A stretch of 64,000 nt of DNA from Janthinobacterium agaricidamnosum (GTDB taxonomy: Bacteria > Pseudomonadota > Gammaproteobacteria > Burkholderiales > Burkholderiaceae_D). The notes under the pieces were generated by a model, which was given only the letters and a program-made list of their open reading frames with translations, was not told where the DNA came from and searched no databases. A program made the position numbers and the translations under genes. This document shows positions 9,846 through 19,669 of the stretch, piece by piece. The stretch covers positions 2,790,001-2,854,000 of the forward strand of contig NZ_CP033019.1 of NCBI RefSeq assembly GCF_003667705.1, in the 5' to 3' direction. The first letter of the stretch is position 1, and every line of letters starts with the position of its first letter.

Positions 9846-10513
9846 CGCCGGTCTTCCAAAACATAACCCATACTGCGGATTGTATGGATAAGCTTAACTT
9901 CAAACGGATCATCAATTTTCGCCCGCAGGCGACGTATCGCAACATCGACAACATTGGTATCACTGTCGAAATTCATGTCCCAGACTTGAGAGGCAATCAG
10001 TGGCCGCGACAAAACTTGACCGACGCGCTTCAGCAGCAAATGCAAGAGGGCAAACTCCTTTGCAGTCAAATCGATGCGGATCCCAGCCCGAATGACTCGC
10101 CGCTTGGGAGCGTCTAGCTCCAGATCGGCGACGTGTAAGAGATCTGGTTCCCTAGTTGGACCTCGCCGAAGCAGTGTGCGGATGCGCACAAGAAGCTCTA
10201 CAAAAGCAAATGGTTTTACCAGGTAGTCATCCGCGCCGAGTTCAAGTCCCTTAACGCGGTCATCCAAGCCATCCCGCGCAGTCAGAAAAAGTACCGGCGT
10301 ATCAATGGTTTTGCGCAACTCCGATATCACCTGCCAGCCATCAAGGCCAGGAAGCATGACGTCAAGGACGATCAGATCATACTGTGACACGGTCGCAGCA
10401 TGAAGCCCGTCTGGGCCGGTGGTGGCGAGATCGACTATAAAACCTGACTCGGTGAGACCCTTGCGAATATATTCGCCTGCCTTTTGTTCATCTTCCACCA
10501 CTAATAGACGCAT
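9842..10513 (-). CDS. czcR: OmpR-family response regulator CzcR-like
   Basis: The 223-aa protein has a receiver domain with acidic pocket VVEDE, phospho-acceptor D51 ([12 protein letters not shown]) and the conserved Lys in LVKPF, followed by a winged-helix DNA-binding domain ending in [11 protein letters not shown]. Size and motifs match CzcR/CusR/CopR. It is the first gene of a two-gene operon with the sensor kinase and is divergent from the czcICBA operon about 500 bases away, so it is the likely activator of that operon. Confidence 0.92.
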   Translation of the reverse strand: MRLLVVEDEQKAGEYIRKGLTESGFIVDLATTGPDGLHAATVSQYDLIVLDVMLPGLDGWQVISELRKTIDTPVLFLTARDGLDDRVKGLELGADDYLVKPFAFVELLVRIRTLLRRGPTREPDLLHVADLELDAPKRRVIRAGIRIDLTAKEFALLHLLLKRVGQVLSRPLIASQVWDMNFDSDTNVVDVAIRRLRAKIDDPFEVKLIHTIRSMGYVLEDRR

Positions 10514-10815
10514 GTTGTTGTTCCACTGAGCAAGCTAATTATTGACATCTGACAGCATATGGGACTTCTGGTCAGCGTTTTTGCGTTGAGTCTACTTCGA
10601 CCAAGTGACAACCGTCTGACGCCAACATTACATTTTTGTCAGAATCAACGTGTTTTCGAACCTATTAGAGCCAAAAATCAGATAAGTATTGATGGCCTTG
10701 CTGGCACTTGCAAGCCTTCCTCGACGATGTCCCTTCGGCCGTTCGGGTTGGTAGAGAAAATCCTGCATTATGGAAAATGATGCATTCGAATGTACGATAT
10801 TTGCACGGCGGGCCT

Positions 10816-10962
10816 ATGAAAACAAGGAAAAAGACAGTGTTCAGGCTTTTGGTTGCTGACATGGATGCGAGTCAGGAAGAATCGATAAAGCTGTTGTTAG
10901 AACGTGCCTCCTCACCCAATAAATATTATCTTAAAGGCAAATTAAATGGTTTAGTTATGTAG
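10816..10962 (+). CDS. Possible small protein, unrecognised
   Basis: In the 515-base gap between czcR and czcI, a 48-codon frame begins at ATG 10816 (MKTRKKTVFRLLVADMDASQ). It is basic at the N-terminus and has an amphipathic helix-like middle, but I recognise no family and no strong ribosome binding site. The rest of the gap (10514-11028) should hold the divergent czcRS and czcI promoters; I could not pick a convincing CzcR box by eye. Confidence 0.25.
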   Translation: MKTRKKTVFRLLVADMDASQEESIKLLLERASSPNKYYLKGKLNGLVM

Positions 10963-11028
10963 CAACAGCTTGCTGATCTGGCGTTTAGCATGTATCACAT
11001 CCCAAGTAATATCCAGTTATAATCAGTC

Positions 11029-11388
11029 ATGCTCAAACGCTTCCTCTATATTCTTGCTGTCGCTTTCGCTCTCCAGATGAGTTGGGGAATTGCGAGCGCA
11101 TATTGCTTGCATGAGACCGGTAAAGCAAGTTTGCATTTTGGGCATCACCAGCACGAACACAAAACATCCAAAGATACTTGTTGTGGTTCTTCCTCTTCCA
11201 GTTCAAAGAAATCGGCTGTTCATCTTGACTGCCCATCGTGCTCGCATGGCTTGGTAGGCATGATCACTTGGGCTTCCAATTTCGAGGAGCCGTTGACGGC
11301 AATTCATTCCCCGCCGTTATTAGTTCGAGCACTACCCCCTCCCTATCCTGACTTACCTGAGCGCCCTCAGTGGCATGTTGCCGCCTAG
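11029..11388 (+). CDS. czcI: CzcI-like regulatory/metal-binding periplasmic protein (system 2)
   Basis: The 119-aa protein has a signal peptide (MLKRFLYILAVAFALQMSWG, cleavage near IASA). A His/Cys-rich segment follows (HFGHHQHEH at about residues 37-45, a CC pair, then CPSCSH), and the C-terminus is proline-rich (LPPPYPDLPERPQWH). That tail and the metal-ligand core are the hallmarks of CzcI from Cupriavidus czc operons. It leads the czcCBA operon and probably tunes its induction or buffers periplasmic metal. Confidence 0.82.
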   Translation: MLKRFLYILAVAFALQMSWGIASAYCLHETGKASLHFGHHQHEHKTSKDTCCGSSSSSSKKSAVHLDCPSCSHGLVGMITWASNFEEPLTAIHSPPLLVRALPPPYPDLPERPQWHVAA

Positions 11389-11490
11389 TCCGGCGACATA
11401 GACTCATATACATCTTCGTATTTGTAGATCACCACTACAGGTGAGCGTGTCGTCGCCGGATTCTTCCCATTTTATTTTTTGGAGAATTCT

Positions 11491-12816
11491 ATGCGACCAT
11501 CATTTTTGCCGCTTGTGCTTGCGATCGTACTCGCATTTCCGCTGCAAGCGGCTGCACAGACGGAAGTACCGTCAGTTGCAACGGCAGCCCCAGCGGCTGC
11601 TCATAAAGGCGCTTCTGCATTGACATTGGCAGAAGCAATCAAACTCGCCTTTGAGGGCAACCCTGGGCTCCGGACAGCCATGCGTGATATTGATATCGCC
11701 GCTGGCGAATTGATCCAGGCGGGTACCCGACCTAACCCTGAGCTTTCCTTTGTTTCGGAGGGTCTTAAAAAAGAACAGAGGACACGAACTATACAATTCA
11801 GTCAACCGTTGGAGCTGGGTGGCAAACGTGCTGCCCGCATGGCGGCAGCGAGCCTCGGAGGAGATATTGCCTCTGCCGATCTGGCCGGGTACCGTACCTC
11901 GTTGCGCGCTGACGTCGTGACTGCTTTTTTCGACGTCGTAGCGGCTCAAGAGGGCTATCAACTTGCGCTTGCATCACAGCAACTTGCGCAGCGCGTCAGC
12001 GATGCAGCGGCGCGGCGTGTGATGGCAGGCAAGGTGTCTCCGGTAGAGCAAACCCGGGCTCGTGTGGCGGAAGCAAGCAGCAAGATTGAACTCAATCAGG
12101 CTGCCAATGATCTGACGCTGTCCAAACGGCGTCTCGCTGCAACTTGGGGAAGCCAGACACCCCAGTTTGATTCCGTTGTCGCACTTGAAATGCCAGCACA
12201 GGCTGTCCCTACCTCTAATGAATTGAATAATCGCCTTCCGACAGCCCCACAGACTCTCCGGGCACGTCTGGAAGTTGATCGCCAAGAGGCGTTGACTAAG
12301 GTAGAACGCAGCCGCAGGATTCCTGATGTAAATCTGATCGTTGGAACCCAGCGTGACGAACAACTTGGTCAAGTCGGGCCGCGTCGCACCATCTTGGGGC
12401 TATCGATTCCGTTGCCACTTTTCGATCGTAATCAAGGCAACGTCCTCGCAGCCTTGCGCCGAGCAGACAAAGCCAGAGATGAGCTGAAGGCAGTAGAGAA
12501 CAGATTGTCAGCGGAAGTTGCTGAGGCAACTGCACGCCTCAGTGTTGCGCAGTCCGAATTGACAATTTTGCGGACCGACATTCTGCCAGGAGCGCTGAGT
12601 GCATATGAGGCAGCTTCAAAAGGGTTTGAACTCGGAAAATTTAGCTTCCTGGATGTCCTTGATGCACAGCGCACACTTTTCCAGGCAAAAACTCAATATG
12701 TACGCGCGCTCGCTGAATCACATCGCTCCGCCGCCGACATCGATCGCATTATCGGACGCGTTGAATCGAATGGCACTTTGATTGCACCTGCGATCTCATA
12801 TCAGGAAACAAAATGA
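11491..12816 (+). CDS. czcC: CzcC outer-membrane channel (system 2)
   Basis: I start at ATG 11491, seven bases after GGAG (11481-11484), giving 441 aa with a clean signal peptide ending near LQAAAQ. The protein shows the two OEP repeats, including SLTLAEA-type entry (ALTLAEAIKLAFEGNPGLR) and LSIPLPLFDRNQGNV, so it is a TolC-like duct for periplasmic metal export. It overlaps czcB by 4 bases. About 100 bases separate it from czcI. Confidence 0.93.
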   Translation: MRPSFLPLVLAIVLAFPLQAAAQTEVPSVATAAPAAAHKGASALTLAEAIKLAFEGNPGLRTAMRDIDIAAGELIQAGTRPNPELSFVSEGLKKEQRTRTIQFSQPLELGGKRAARMAAASLGGDIASADLAGYRTSLRADVVTAFFDVVAAQEGYQLALASQQLAQRVSDAAARRVMAGKVSPVEQTRARVAEASSKIELNQAANDLTLSKRRLAATWGSQTPQFDSVVALEMPAQAVPTSNELNNRLPTAPQTLRARLEVDRQEALTKVERSRRIPDVNLIVGTQRDEQLGQVGPRRTILGLSIPLPLFDRNQGNVLAALRRADKARDELKAVENRLSAEVAEATARLSVAQSELTILRTDILPGALSAYEAASKGFELGKFSFLDVLDAQRTLFQAKTQYVRALAESHRSAADIDRIIGRVESNGTLIAPAISYQETK

Positions 12817-14333
12817 AAACACCGAACATTGAAAAGAAATCGCTGCGCGCGATGATGGCGATCGTAGCAATCGGCGCTGTGCTGTTGGCCGCCATTTTAT
12901 TTACTGGTAAATCCGGCGGCGCCCCGGAAGGGACGGACACTGAAACTACCGCCAAGGCAGATGAAAAAGAGAAAGGCGTTGGAGGAGGCGCCGGCAAAGG
13001 CAGCCATGGCGGAAAATTGTTTGTCCAAGGGGCGACTACCGTTGAAGTCATCCTTGCAGAAGAGAAGGGAGAAGCTCGCCATCGCTTATGGCTCTACGAA
13101 AATGGCAAACCCGTCGCGCCGACTACCGCCACTGCGACCGAGCAAATCAAACGCGCTGACGGCCAGGTGATGAACTTTGAATTCGCAGTCGACAAAGATA
13201 GTTTGCTGGCCAAAGAGAGCATTGCCGAACCGCATATTTTTGATGCTCTCATTACTGTCCGTAAGGGCGGCGTCACGATCCCGATCAAGTTGCAAAGCGA
13301 GGAAGGCAAAATTGAGTTGACTGATGCTCAAATCAAGACTGCTGGGGTGATGGTAGCAAAATCCGGTACGGCGAGTATTAATAGTGCCTTTCAACTAGCT
13401 GGCGAAGTGCGCTTCAACGAAGACCGTACTGCACACATCGTGCCCCGTTTGCAAGGTGTAGTTGAAAGTGTGGCCGTCGACCTTGGTCAGCAGGTAAAGA
13501 AAGGACAAGTTCTAGCAATCATCGCCAGCACCGTTTTGTCTGAAATGCGCAGCGAATCGCTTGGTGCGCAAAAGCGCCTGGCGATGGCGAAATTGACCTA
13601 CGACCGTGAGAAAAAATTGTGGGAAGACAAAATTTCCGCAGAGCAGGATTATTTGCAAGCCCAGCAGGGGCTGCGCGAAGCGGAAATAGCTGCTCAGAAC
13701 GCTTCTCAAAAAATCGCCGCCATTGGTGCCTCTGGTGCTAGTTCCGGTGCATTGAACCGCTTTGAACTGCGTGCGCCATTCGATGGTGCAATCATCGAAA
13801 AGCACATTACTTTAGGCGAATCTGTGGCCGCCGATGTGAACGTATTCACGATTGCGGATCTGTCAACGGTATGGGCAGAAATCATCGTTCCCGCCAAGGA
13901 TCTCGGCACTGTGCGCGTTGGTACGAAAGCACTCGTCAAGGCAACCACGATGGATTCCGAGGCATCTGGTGTCGTTTCCTATGTCGGTTCGCTGCTTGGA
14001 GAACAGACACGCACGGCTAAAGCCCGAGTCACCCTGGCCAACCCGAAACTGGCCTGGCGCCCGGGCCTGTTCGTCAATGTCGACATGACCTCCGATGAGC
14101 GCGAAGTACCTGTTGCGGTGGCCAGCGATGCAATCCAGACGGTCGAAGGTAGTCCAGCCGTGTATATCCGCATCGATGGCGGCTTTTTCGCTCAGCCAGT
14201 GGAGACCGGCCGCAGCGATGGGAAATACACCGAGATCGTAAAGGGTCTTGCTGCTGGTACTACGTATGCGGCAAAAGGTAGCTTCGTCCTCAAGGCGGAG
14301 CAGGGCAAAGACAGCGCCGAACATGCACATTAA
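12813..14333 (+). CDS. czcB: CzcB periplasmic adaptor (system 2)
   Basis: The 506-aa adaptor has an N-terminal membrane anchor (about residues 10-30). A charged linker leads to an extra N-terminal domain with GKGSHGGKLFVQGATTVEV, typical of long CzcB proteins, then the lipoyl/barrel part (VPRLQGVVESVAVDLGQQVKKG) and a coiled-coil hairpin. Its length is close to that of Cupriavidus CzcB. It lies between czcC (4-base overlap) and czcA (14-base gap), so the three form one transcript. Confidence 0.94.
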   Translation: MKTPNIEKKSLRAMMAIVAIGAVLLAAILFTGKSGGAPEGTDTETTAKADEKEKGVGGGAGKGSHGGKLFVQGATTVEVILAEEKGEARHRLWLYENGKPVAPTTATATEQIKRADGQVMNFEFAVDKDSLLAKESIAEPHIFDALITVRKGGVTIPIKLQSEEGKIELTDAQIKTAGVMVAKSGTASINSAFQLAGEVRFNEDRTAHIVPRLQGVVESVAVDLGQQVKKGQVLAIIASTVLSEMRSESLGAQKRLAMAKLTYDREKKLWEDKISAEQDYLQAQQGLREAEIAAQNASQKIAAIGASGASSGALNRFELRAPFDGAIIEKHITLGESVAADVNVFTIADLSTVWAEIIVPAKDLGTVRVGTKALVKATTMDSEASGVVSYVGSLLGEQTRTAKARVTLANPKLAWRPGLFVNVDMTSDEREVPVAVASDAIQTVEGSPAVYIRIDGGFFAQPVETGRSDGKYTEIVKGLAAGTTYAAKGSFVLKAEQGKDSAEHAH

Positions 14334-14347
14334 GCCGGAGAAATCAA

Positions 14348-17300
14348 ATGTTTGAACGCATAATCCGCTTTTCCATCGAGCATCGATGGTTGGTGATACT
14401 CGGTGTTATTGCCATGATGGGTATTGGTATCTTCAGCTACCAAAAGCTGCCAATTGATGCCGTACCCGATATTACCAATGTCCAGGTTCAGATTAATACC
14501 TCAGCACCAGGATATTCGCCGCTGGAAGTTGAACAACGTGTTACTTTTCCGATCGAAACAGTGATGGCCGGCTTGCCAAGTCTGGAGCAGACGCGCTCAT
14601 TGTCGCGTTATGGCTTGTCGCAGATTACCGTCATCTTTAAAGATGGAACGGATATTTACTTCGCCAGGCAACTGGTCAACCAACGATTGCAGGAAGCGAA
14701 AGAACGCCTGCCTGAAGGCGTTTCTCCGGTACTCGGTCCAATTTCAACGGGTTTGGGCGAAATTTATCTCTGGACAGTTGAGAGTGAGCCGAACGCAAAG
14801 AAGGCCGATGGCCAGCCTTACACGCCGACGGATCTGCGTGAAATCCAGGACTGGATCATCAAGCCGCAATTGCGCAACGTGACTGGGGTTACGGAAATCA
14901 ACTCCATAGGTGGCTTTGCAAAGGAATATCACGTTACACCGAACCCGACAAAGCTGTCATCGTATGGCCTGACGTTTCAGGACATCGTCACTGCGCTGGA
15001 CGCGAACAACAACAATGTCGGTGCCGGTTATATTGAAAAACGTGGTGAACAGTTTCTGATCCGCGCTCCTGGCCAGGTAAAGTCGCTGGAGGATATGAGA
15101 AATATTATTCTCAATACCGTTCAAGGGGTACCGATTCGCATTCGTGATGTGGCCGAAGTCGAACTCGGGCGTGAACTGCGTACCGGTGCGGCGACCGATA
15201 ACGGCCGCGAGGTTGTGTTGGGTACTGTCTTCATGCTGATTGGACAAAACAGTCGGATCGTCTCGCAAGCGGTAGACAAAAAAATGGCGGAGATTAACCG
15301 CACTTTGCCCGCTGGTGTCAAAGCCGTCACTGTTTATGACAGGACCGTGCTGGTTGACAAGGCAATCAATACCGTTAAGAAAAATCTGATGGAAGGCGCG
15401 GTACTGGTCATCGTCGTACTGTTCCTATTCCTTGGTAACATACGAGCTGCTCTGATCACCGCGATGGTCATTCCGCTGGCCATGCTGTTTACGTTCACGG
15501 GGATGGTAACTTATAAGGTCAGCGCGAACCTGATGAGTCTCGGCGCCCTTGACTTCGGCATCATCGTCGACGGAGCCGTTGTCATTGTAGAAAACTGCGT
15601 ACGCCGTCTGGCTCATGCGCAAGCGCATCATCAACGCACATTGACTCGCGCGGAACGTTTTCATGAGGTATTTGCTGCGGCAAAAGAGGCACGTCGCCCA
15701 TTGTTGTTCGGTCAGCTCATCATCATGATCGTCTATATTCCTATCTTCGCCCTGACCGGTGTGGAAGGAAAAATGTTCCATCCAATGGCATTTACCGTTG
15801 TCGCGGCACTTGTCGGCGCGATGATTCTGTCGCTCACTTTCATCCCGGCCGCTATCGCACTGTTTATCGGCAAGAATGTTGCTGAAAAAGAAAATCGCGT
15901 AATGGAGTTCGCCAAGCGCTTATACACGCCTTTGCTGGCCAAGGCGTTGCTCAATAAAGCTATCGTGGTAACCTCTGCAGTCGTGCTTATCGTACTGTCG
16001 GGTGCTGTCGCAAGTCGGATGGGGAGCGAGTTCATTCCCAATCTGAACGAAGGCGATTTTGCGATTCAGTCGTTGCGCATCCCCGGGACTAGCCTGACCC
16101 AGTCGATCGAAATGCAGAAACAGCTCGAAGCTGGTCTGAAGGCCAAGTTTCCGGAAATTGAGCGGGTCTTCGCGCGTACAGGTACTGCGGAAATTGCTTC
16201 TGACCCGATGCCGCCGAATATTTCAGACGGCTATGTGATGCTTAAGCCTGAAAAAGACTGGCCGAGTCCGAAAAAAACCCGCGCGCAAGTACTAGCGGCC
16301 GTACAAGCGGAGGCAGCCACTTACGCCGGCAACAGTTATGAGTTCTCACAGCCCATTCAGTTGCGCTTCAATGAACTCATTTCTGGGGTGCGTAGCGATG
16401 TCGCCGTCAAGATATTTGGCGACGATATGGACGTTCTGAATGCGACAGCGGCGCAGATCGCTGGTGTACTTTCTCGCATCCCCGGCGCGGCGGAGGTCAA
16501 GACCGAACAGACTTCAGGCCTGCCAATGCTCACTGTCAATATCGATCGGGAGAAGACTGCTCGCTATGGCCTCAATGTCGGCGCGGTTCAAGAAGCGTTG
16601 GCGATTGCTACAGGCGGAAGAAATGCCGGCACCGTGTTTGAGGGTGACCGCCGTTTCGACATCATCGTGCGGCTTCCGGAAGATCTGAGAACTGACTTGG
16701 AGGCACTCAAGCGCCTGCCTATTCCTTTGGCACGTTCTTCGGGAACGAACGGTGCGGCCGGGGAAGTTAGTTTCATACCTCTCTCCGAAGTAGCCACCCT
16801 CGATTTTGCACCAGGTCCTAATCAGATCAGCCGGGAGGATGGCAAGCGACGCATCGTGGTGAGCGCGAATGTGCGTGGGCGCGATATTGGTACCTTCGTT
16901 CCCGAAGCGGAAAAACTGATTCAGAAGGAAGTCAAAATACCACCTGGTTACTGGATGATCTGGGGCGGGACTTTTGAACAACTGCAGTCAGCAACCCAGC
17001 GACTGCAACTGGTCGTGCCACTCGCATTATTCCTCGTGTTTACCTTGCTATTCGTGATGTTCAATAACGCCAAGGACGGCTTGATTGTGTTCACAGGCAT
17101 TCCGTTTGCGCTGACAGGCGGCATTCTGGCGCTTTGGCTGCGCGATATTCCGCTCTCGATTTCCGCTGCAGTCGGTTTTATCGCCTTGTCTGGTGTGGCC
17201 GTGCTGAACGGTTTAGTGATGATCTCCTTTATCCGGACACTTCGCGATGAGGGCATGTCCTTAGATCAGGCAATCACGACGGGTGCGCTGACTCGTTTGC

Positions 17301-17533
17301 GACCAGTCTTGATGACTGCATTAGTGGCATCGCTGGGATTTATTCCGATGGCGATTGCGACCGGCACAGGTGCGGAAGTACAACAGCCACTTGCGACAGT
17401 CGTTATCGGGGGAATTATTTCATCGACGCTGCTAACGCTACTGGTCCTTCCGCTGCTTTATCGCTTAGCACATGGCAAGGATGAGGATGCTGAATCCGGT
17501 ACTGCCCAGGAAAAAGATCAACTTCCTGCTTGA
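14348..17533 (+). CDS. czcA: CzcA RND pump (system 2)
   Basis: The 1061-aa proton-driven pump has the TM4 signature DFGIIVDGAVVIVEN at residues 402-416. The essential acids therefore fall at D402, D408 and E415, exactly the numbering of the characterised CzcA of Cupriavidus metallidurans. The C-terminal half carries GVAVLNGLVMI and LRPVLMTALVASLGFIPMA, as usual. With CzcB and CzcC it would export Co, Zn and Cd from the periplasm to the outside. It is the last gene of the operon and is followed by a hairpin at 17567-17594. Confidence 0.96.
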   Translation: MFERIIRFSIEHRWLVILGVIAMMGIGIFSYQKLPIDAVPDITNVQVQINTSAPGYSPLEVEQRVTFPIETVMAGLPSLEQTRSLSRYGLSQITVIFKDGTDIYFARQLVNQRLQEAKERLPEGVSPVLGPISTGLGEIYLWTVESEPNAKKADGQPYTPTDLREIQDWIIKPQLRNVTGVTEINSIGGFAKEYHVTPNPTKLSSYGLTFQDIVTALDANNNNVGAGYIEKRGEQFLIRAPGQVKSLEDMRNIILNTVQGVPIRIRDVAEVELGRELRTGAATDNGREVVLGTVFMLIGQNSRIVSQAVDKKMAEINRTLPAGVKAVTVYDRTVLVDKAINTVKKNLMEGAVLVIVVLFLFLGNIRAALITAMVIPLAMLFTFTGMVTYKVSANLMSLGALDFGIIVDGAVVIVENCVRRLAHAQAHHQRTLTRAERFHEVFAAAKEARRPLLFGQLIIMIVYIPIFALTGVEGKMFHPMAFTVVAALVGAMILSLTFIPAAIALFIGKNVAEKENRVMEFAKRLYTPLLAKALLNKAIVVTSAVVLIVLSGAVASRMGSEFIPNLNEGDFAIQSLRIPGTSLTQSIEMQKQLEAGLKAKFPEIERVFARTGTAEIASDPMPPNISDGYVMLKPEKDWPSPKKTRAQVLAAVQAEAATYAGNSYEFSQPIQLRFNELISGVRSDVAVKIFGDDMDVLNATAAQIAGVLSRIPGAAEVKTEQTSGLPMLTVNIDREKTARYGLNVGAVQEALAIATGGRNAGTVFEGDRRFDIIVRLPEDLRTDLEALKRLPIPLARSSGTNGAAGEVSFIPLSEVATLDFAPGPNQISREDGKRRIVVSANVRGRDIGTFVPEAEKLIQKEVKIPPGYWMIWGGTFEQLQSATQRLQLVVPLALFLVFTLLFVMFNNAKDGLIVFTGIPFALTGGILALWLRDIPLSISAAVGFIALSGVAVLNGLVMISFIRTLRDEGMSLDQAITTGALTRLRPVLMTALVASLGFIPMAIATGTGAEVQQPLATVVIGGIISSTLLTLLVLPLLYRLAHGKDEDAESGTAQEKDQLPA

Positions 17534-17566
17534 TCCTCATATTGATTAACGACAACTGATAACAAA

Positions 17567-17594
17567 CCGCCCAAGCATGGCATCGCTTGGGCGG
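17567..17594. terminator. Hairpin after czcA
   Basis: CCGCCCAAGC and GCTTGGGCGG form a perfect 10-bp stem with an 8-base loop, 34 bases after the czcA stop. The plus strand continues with AAAAAG rather than T residues, so it is not a textbook intrinsic terminator; the minus strand has a short T tract. It probably ends or protects the czc transcript. Confidence 0.6.
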
Positions 17595-17841
17595 AAAAAG
17601 AGCGACATAGACGTGGTCAGAAATCACAACACCGCCATAGGCACAGTAGAAAAGTATGATTTCGATAATACTTAATGTAATTATTATTTATTTTATTAAA
17701 AATGAAAATTTTTAATTAACATTTTTAGAATTTCTTCTTGGTTCGCGCGATCAGAAGGTTGTCAGTAATTGAATTTTTTCAAAAAATATTACGATTTAAT
17801 TATGCATTGATATGATGTATAGGGAAAGAGTTGGTGTACCA

Positions 17842-17985
17842 ATGGAAAATGAAAGAGAATTTATAAAATATATCGGTGAAAAATTGTTGATATTGGCACT
17901 CGTTTTATTGTTGATTTTTGTTTTTTTTGATTCTGTGTCCTATTGGTTGCCGGATTTAAATTGGTTAATCACAAATATTTTATAG
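17842..17985 (+). CDS. Tiny single-pass membrane protein
   Basis: This 47-codon frame starts MENEREFIKYIGEKLL and has one strong hydrophobic helix (ILALVLLLIFVFF) followed by SVSYWLPDLNW. An in-frame ATG at 17815 could add nine residues. It lies in a very AT-rich gap before the orphan response regulator, on the same strand. I do not recognise a family. The charged head, single helix and short aromatic tail resemble small membrane regulators, but the function is unknown. Confidence 0.5.
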   Translation: MENEREFIKYIGEKLLILALVLLLIFVFFDSVSYWLPDLNWLITNIL

Positions 17986-18041
17986 AAATAAAATATTTCA
18001 CAATCAAATAAAATAATTTTTTGGTAAAGATGGGGGGAGTC

Positions 18042-18704
18042 ATGCGTATATTATTGCTGGGAAGTGATATCTCATTTGCCGACAAGGTATTTGATAGCGC
18101 CTTGAAAAATGGCTGGAATATCAATCATGTAAAAGACCTTATCGCAGCAAGATTGGCCTTGCTTGAGACGAGTTACTCTATTGTCCTAATCGATAATGAT
18201 CTATCTTCGAAATTCGGGTTGAACCTCCTTCGAAATATGCGTGCACAATATGATGTGACACCAGTACTCATAACAGCCGAATCCTGTAAGGTGAGTGAGC
18301 GTATAACCTGGATTGATGCTGGTGCAGACGATTATTTGCTGAAACCATTTGAATTTGATGAGCTGTGGGCGCGTGTACGCGCAGTAACCCGAAGAAGTGA
18401 GGGCCGTATGGTGCCTTTAATAACTTGGGGCGATATTGAAATTGACGTCGTAAAGCGTAGTGTAACGCGTGCTGGTAAGCCAGTCCGGCTTAGCGATCAC
18501 GAATACCGGATCCTGCTGACCCTTATGCAGGGAAAGGGACATGTTGTTGGACATGAGCATCTGGAAGCAATGATGTATGACGGAGCGGCTACGATTGAAA
18601 GCAATACGCTAGCCGTGCATATTTGTCAGGTCCGACGCAAACTGGGTGCGGGCATTATTACTACCGCCTATGGCCAAGGATATTTAATGGCTAATCCGTG
18701 CTGA
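18042..18704 (+). CDS. Orphan OmpR/PhoB-type response regulator
   Basis: I start at the ATG at 18042, behind GGGGGGAG, giving 220 aa. The receiver domain has D51 as phospho-acceptor (IVLIDNDLSSKFG) and LLKPFEF, but its N-terminal acidic pocket is weak (LLLGSDISF has one Asp). The winged-helix domain ends in TTAYGQGYLMANPC. No histidine kinase gene is adjacent. The neighbours (MgtC, GmhA, broken PAP2 and EptA genes) suggest a PmrA/QseB-like role in envelope stress. That role is an inference from context. Confidence 0.82.
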   Translation: MRILLLGSDISFADKVFDSALKNGWNINHVKDLIAARLALLETSYSIVLIDNDLSSKFGLNLLRNMRAQYDVTPVLITAESCKVSERITWIDAGADDYLLKPFEFDELWARVRAVTRRSEGRMVPLITWGDIEIDVVKRSVTRAGKPVRLSDHEYRILLTLMQGKGHVVGHEHLEAMMYDGAATIESNTLAVHICQVRRKLGAGIITTAYGQGYLMANPC

Positions 18705-18803
18705 AAATTCATTTGGCGTTGACTGCGTTCTAAATACAAAATATAAAAATTAAAAAGCCATATTAATTTTAATATACATCTCACATATTAATTGAGATTT
18801 GAA

Positions 18804-19061
18804 ATGAATGATGCGATTAAAAATTCTCCGATAGTAGAAAACAAACCACTTGAAAGCGTGGGAGCCCGCAATCTGACAGAGATGCCTGATTTTCATCTGG
18901 ACGTCACTTGGACAGTTTTGGGTACATCCGTTCTGACATTCTTGCTGCTCATGGGATTCGTGTTATGGATGCGGCTGTCGAGTCGTAGAAGAAAGTTGGT
19001 AAAGAAAGAAATTCTTCTACCGATTCGACATCCACGCAAGCGAAAACGGCGACGCCATTAA
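18804..19061 (+). CDS. Small single-pass membrane protein with basic tail
   Basis: Starting at MNDAIKNSPIVEN (ATG 18804) the protein is 85 aa. An acidic/polar N-terminus precedes one transmembrane helix (WTVLGTSVLTFLLLMGFVLW) and a very basic C-terminus (SSRRRKLVKKE and RHPRKRKRRRH), so the tail is likely cytoplasmic. I know no family. It sits between the orphan regulator and mgtC on the same strand and may belong to that regulator's unit. Confidence 0.55.
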   Translation: MNDAIKNSPIVENKPLESVGARNLTEMPDFHLDVTWTVLGTSVLTFLLLMGFVLWMRLSSRRRKLVKKEILLPIRHPRKRKRRRH

Positions 19062-19112
19062 AACCATTGTGAATTCCCAAATTTTAATAAATTAGAGGAA
19101 GGTTATATTTTG

Positions 19113-19541
19113 ATGCTTCGCTTTCAAGCAATGAGCTGGATTGAAGTCGCTTCTCACATTATTGATATGTTGATCGCCTATGCTTTGGCATTGCCAATTG
19201 GCTGGGACAGAGAGTCAGCAACAAATGGTGGCGCAGGTTTGCGGACATTTCCTATAGTTGCAATGGCCAGCTGCGGTTTTATTTTAATTGGAATCGGTGC
19301 GTTCGGTGAAAATTCACCACAGTTAGCGCAGGTTCTATACGGTTTGATCGTGGGGATTGGATTTATTGGTACCGGTACTATCTTCAAGAGTAGCAGCGAG
19401 ATGCGCGGAAATACCACGGCATCGACAGTGTGGGTGACTGGCGCAATTGGCGCTGCAGTGGGATTTGCTTTGTACGATATCGCCGTGGTATTGAGTTTTG
19501 TAACTTTTTTGACACTACGTCTCAGAAAATTAAATACATGA
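19113..19541 (+). CDS. MgtC/SapB-family membrane protein
   Basis: I use ATG 19113, 11 bases after GAGGAAGG, giving 142 aa. It carries the family motifs: GWDRE in the first loop, GLRTFPIVAMASCGF, GIGFIGTGTIFK and TTASTVWVTGAIGAAVGF. It has about four transmembrane helices and lacks the C-terminal ACT-like domain of long MgtC proteins, as many short SapB-type members do. MgtC proteins help cells cope with low Mg2+ and control ATP synthase in some pathogens. Here it sits in an AT-rich envelope-stress cluster. Confidence 0.88.
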   Translation: MLRFQAMSWIEVASHIIDMLIAYALALPIGWDRESATNGGAGLRTFPIVAMASCGFILIGIGAFGENSPQLAQVLYGLIVGIGFIGTGTIFKSSSEMRGNTTASTVWVTGAIGAAVGFALYDIAVVLSFVTFLTLRLRKLNT

Positions 19542-19669
19542 ATGATCATGAATGCCCATCATTACGAATATTTCTTTTGAAGTTTTATGTATAATTATTT
19601 GTTAAAATTAATGAAATTTAAAATTATTATCAATAGGAAGATATTTTAAAATATATTTCGGAGTAAACT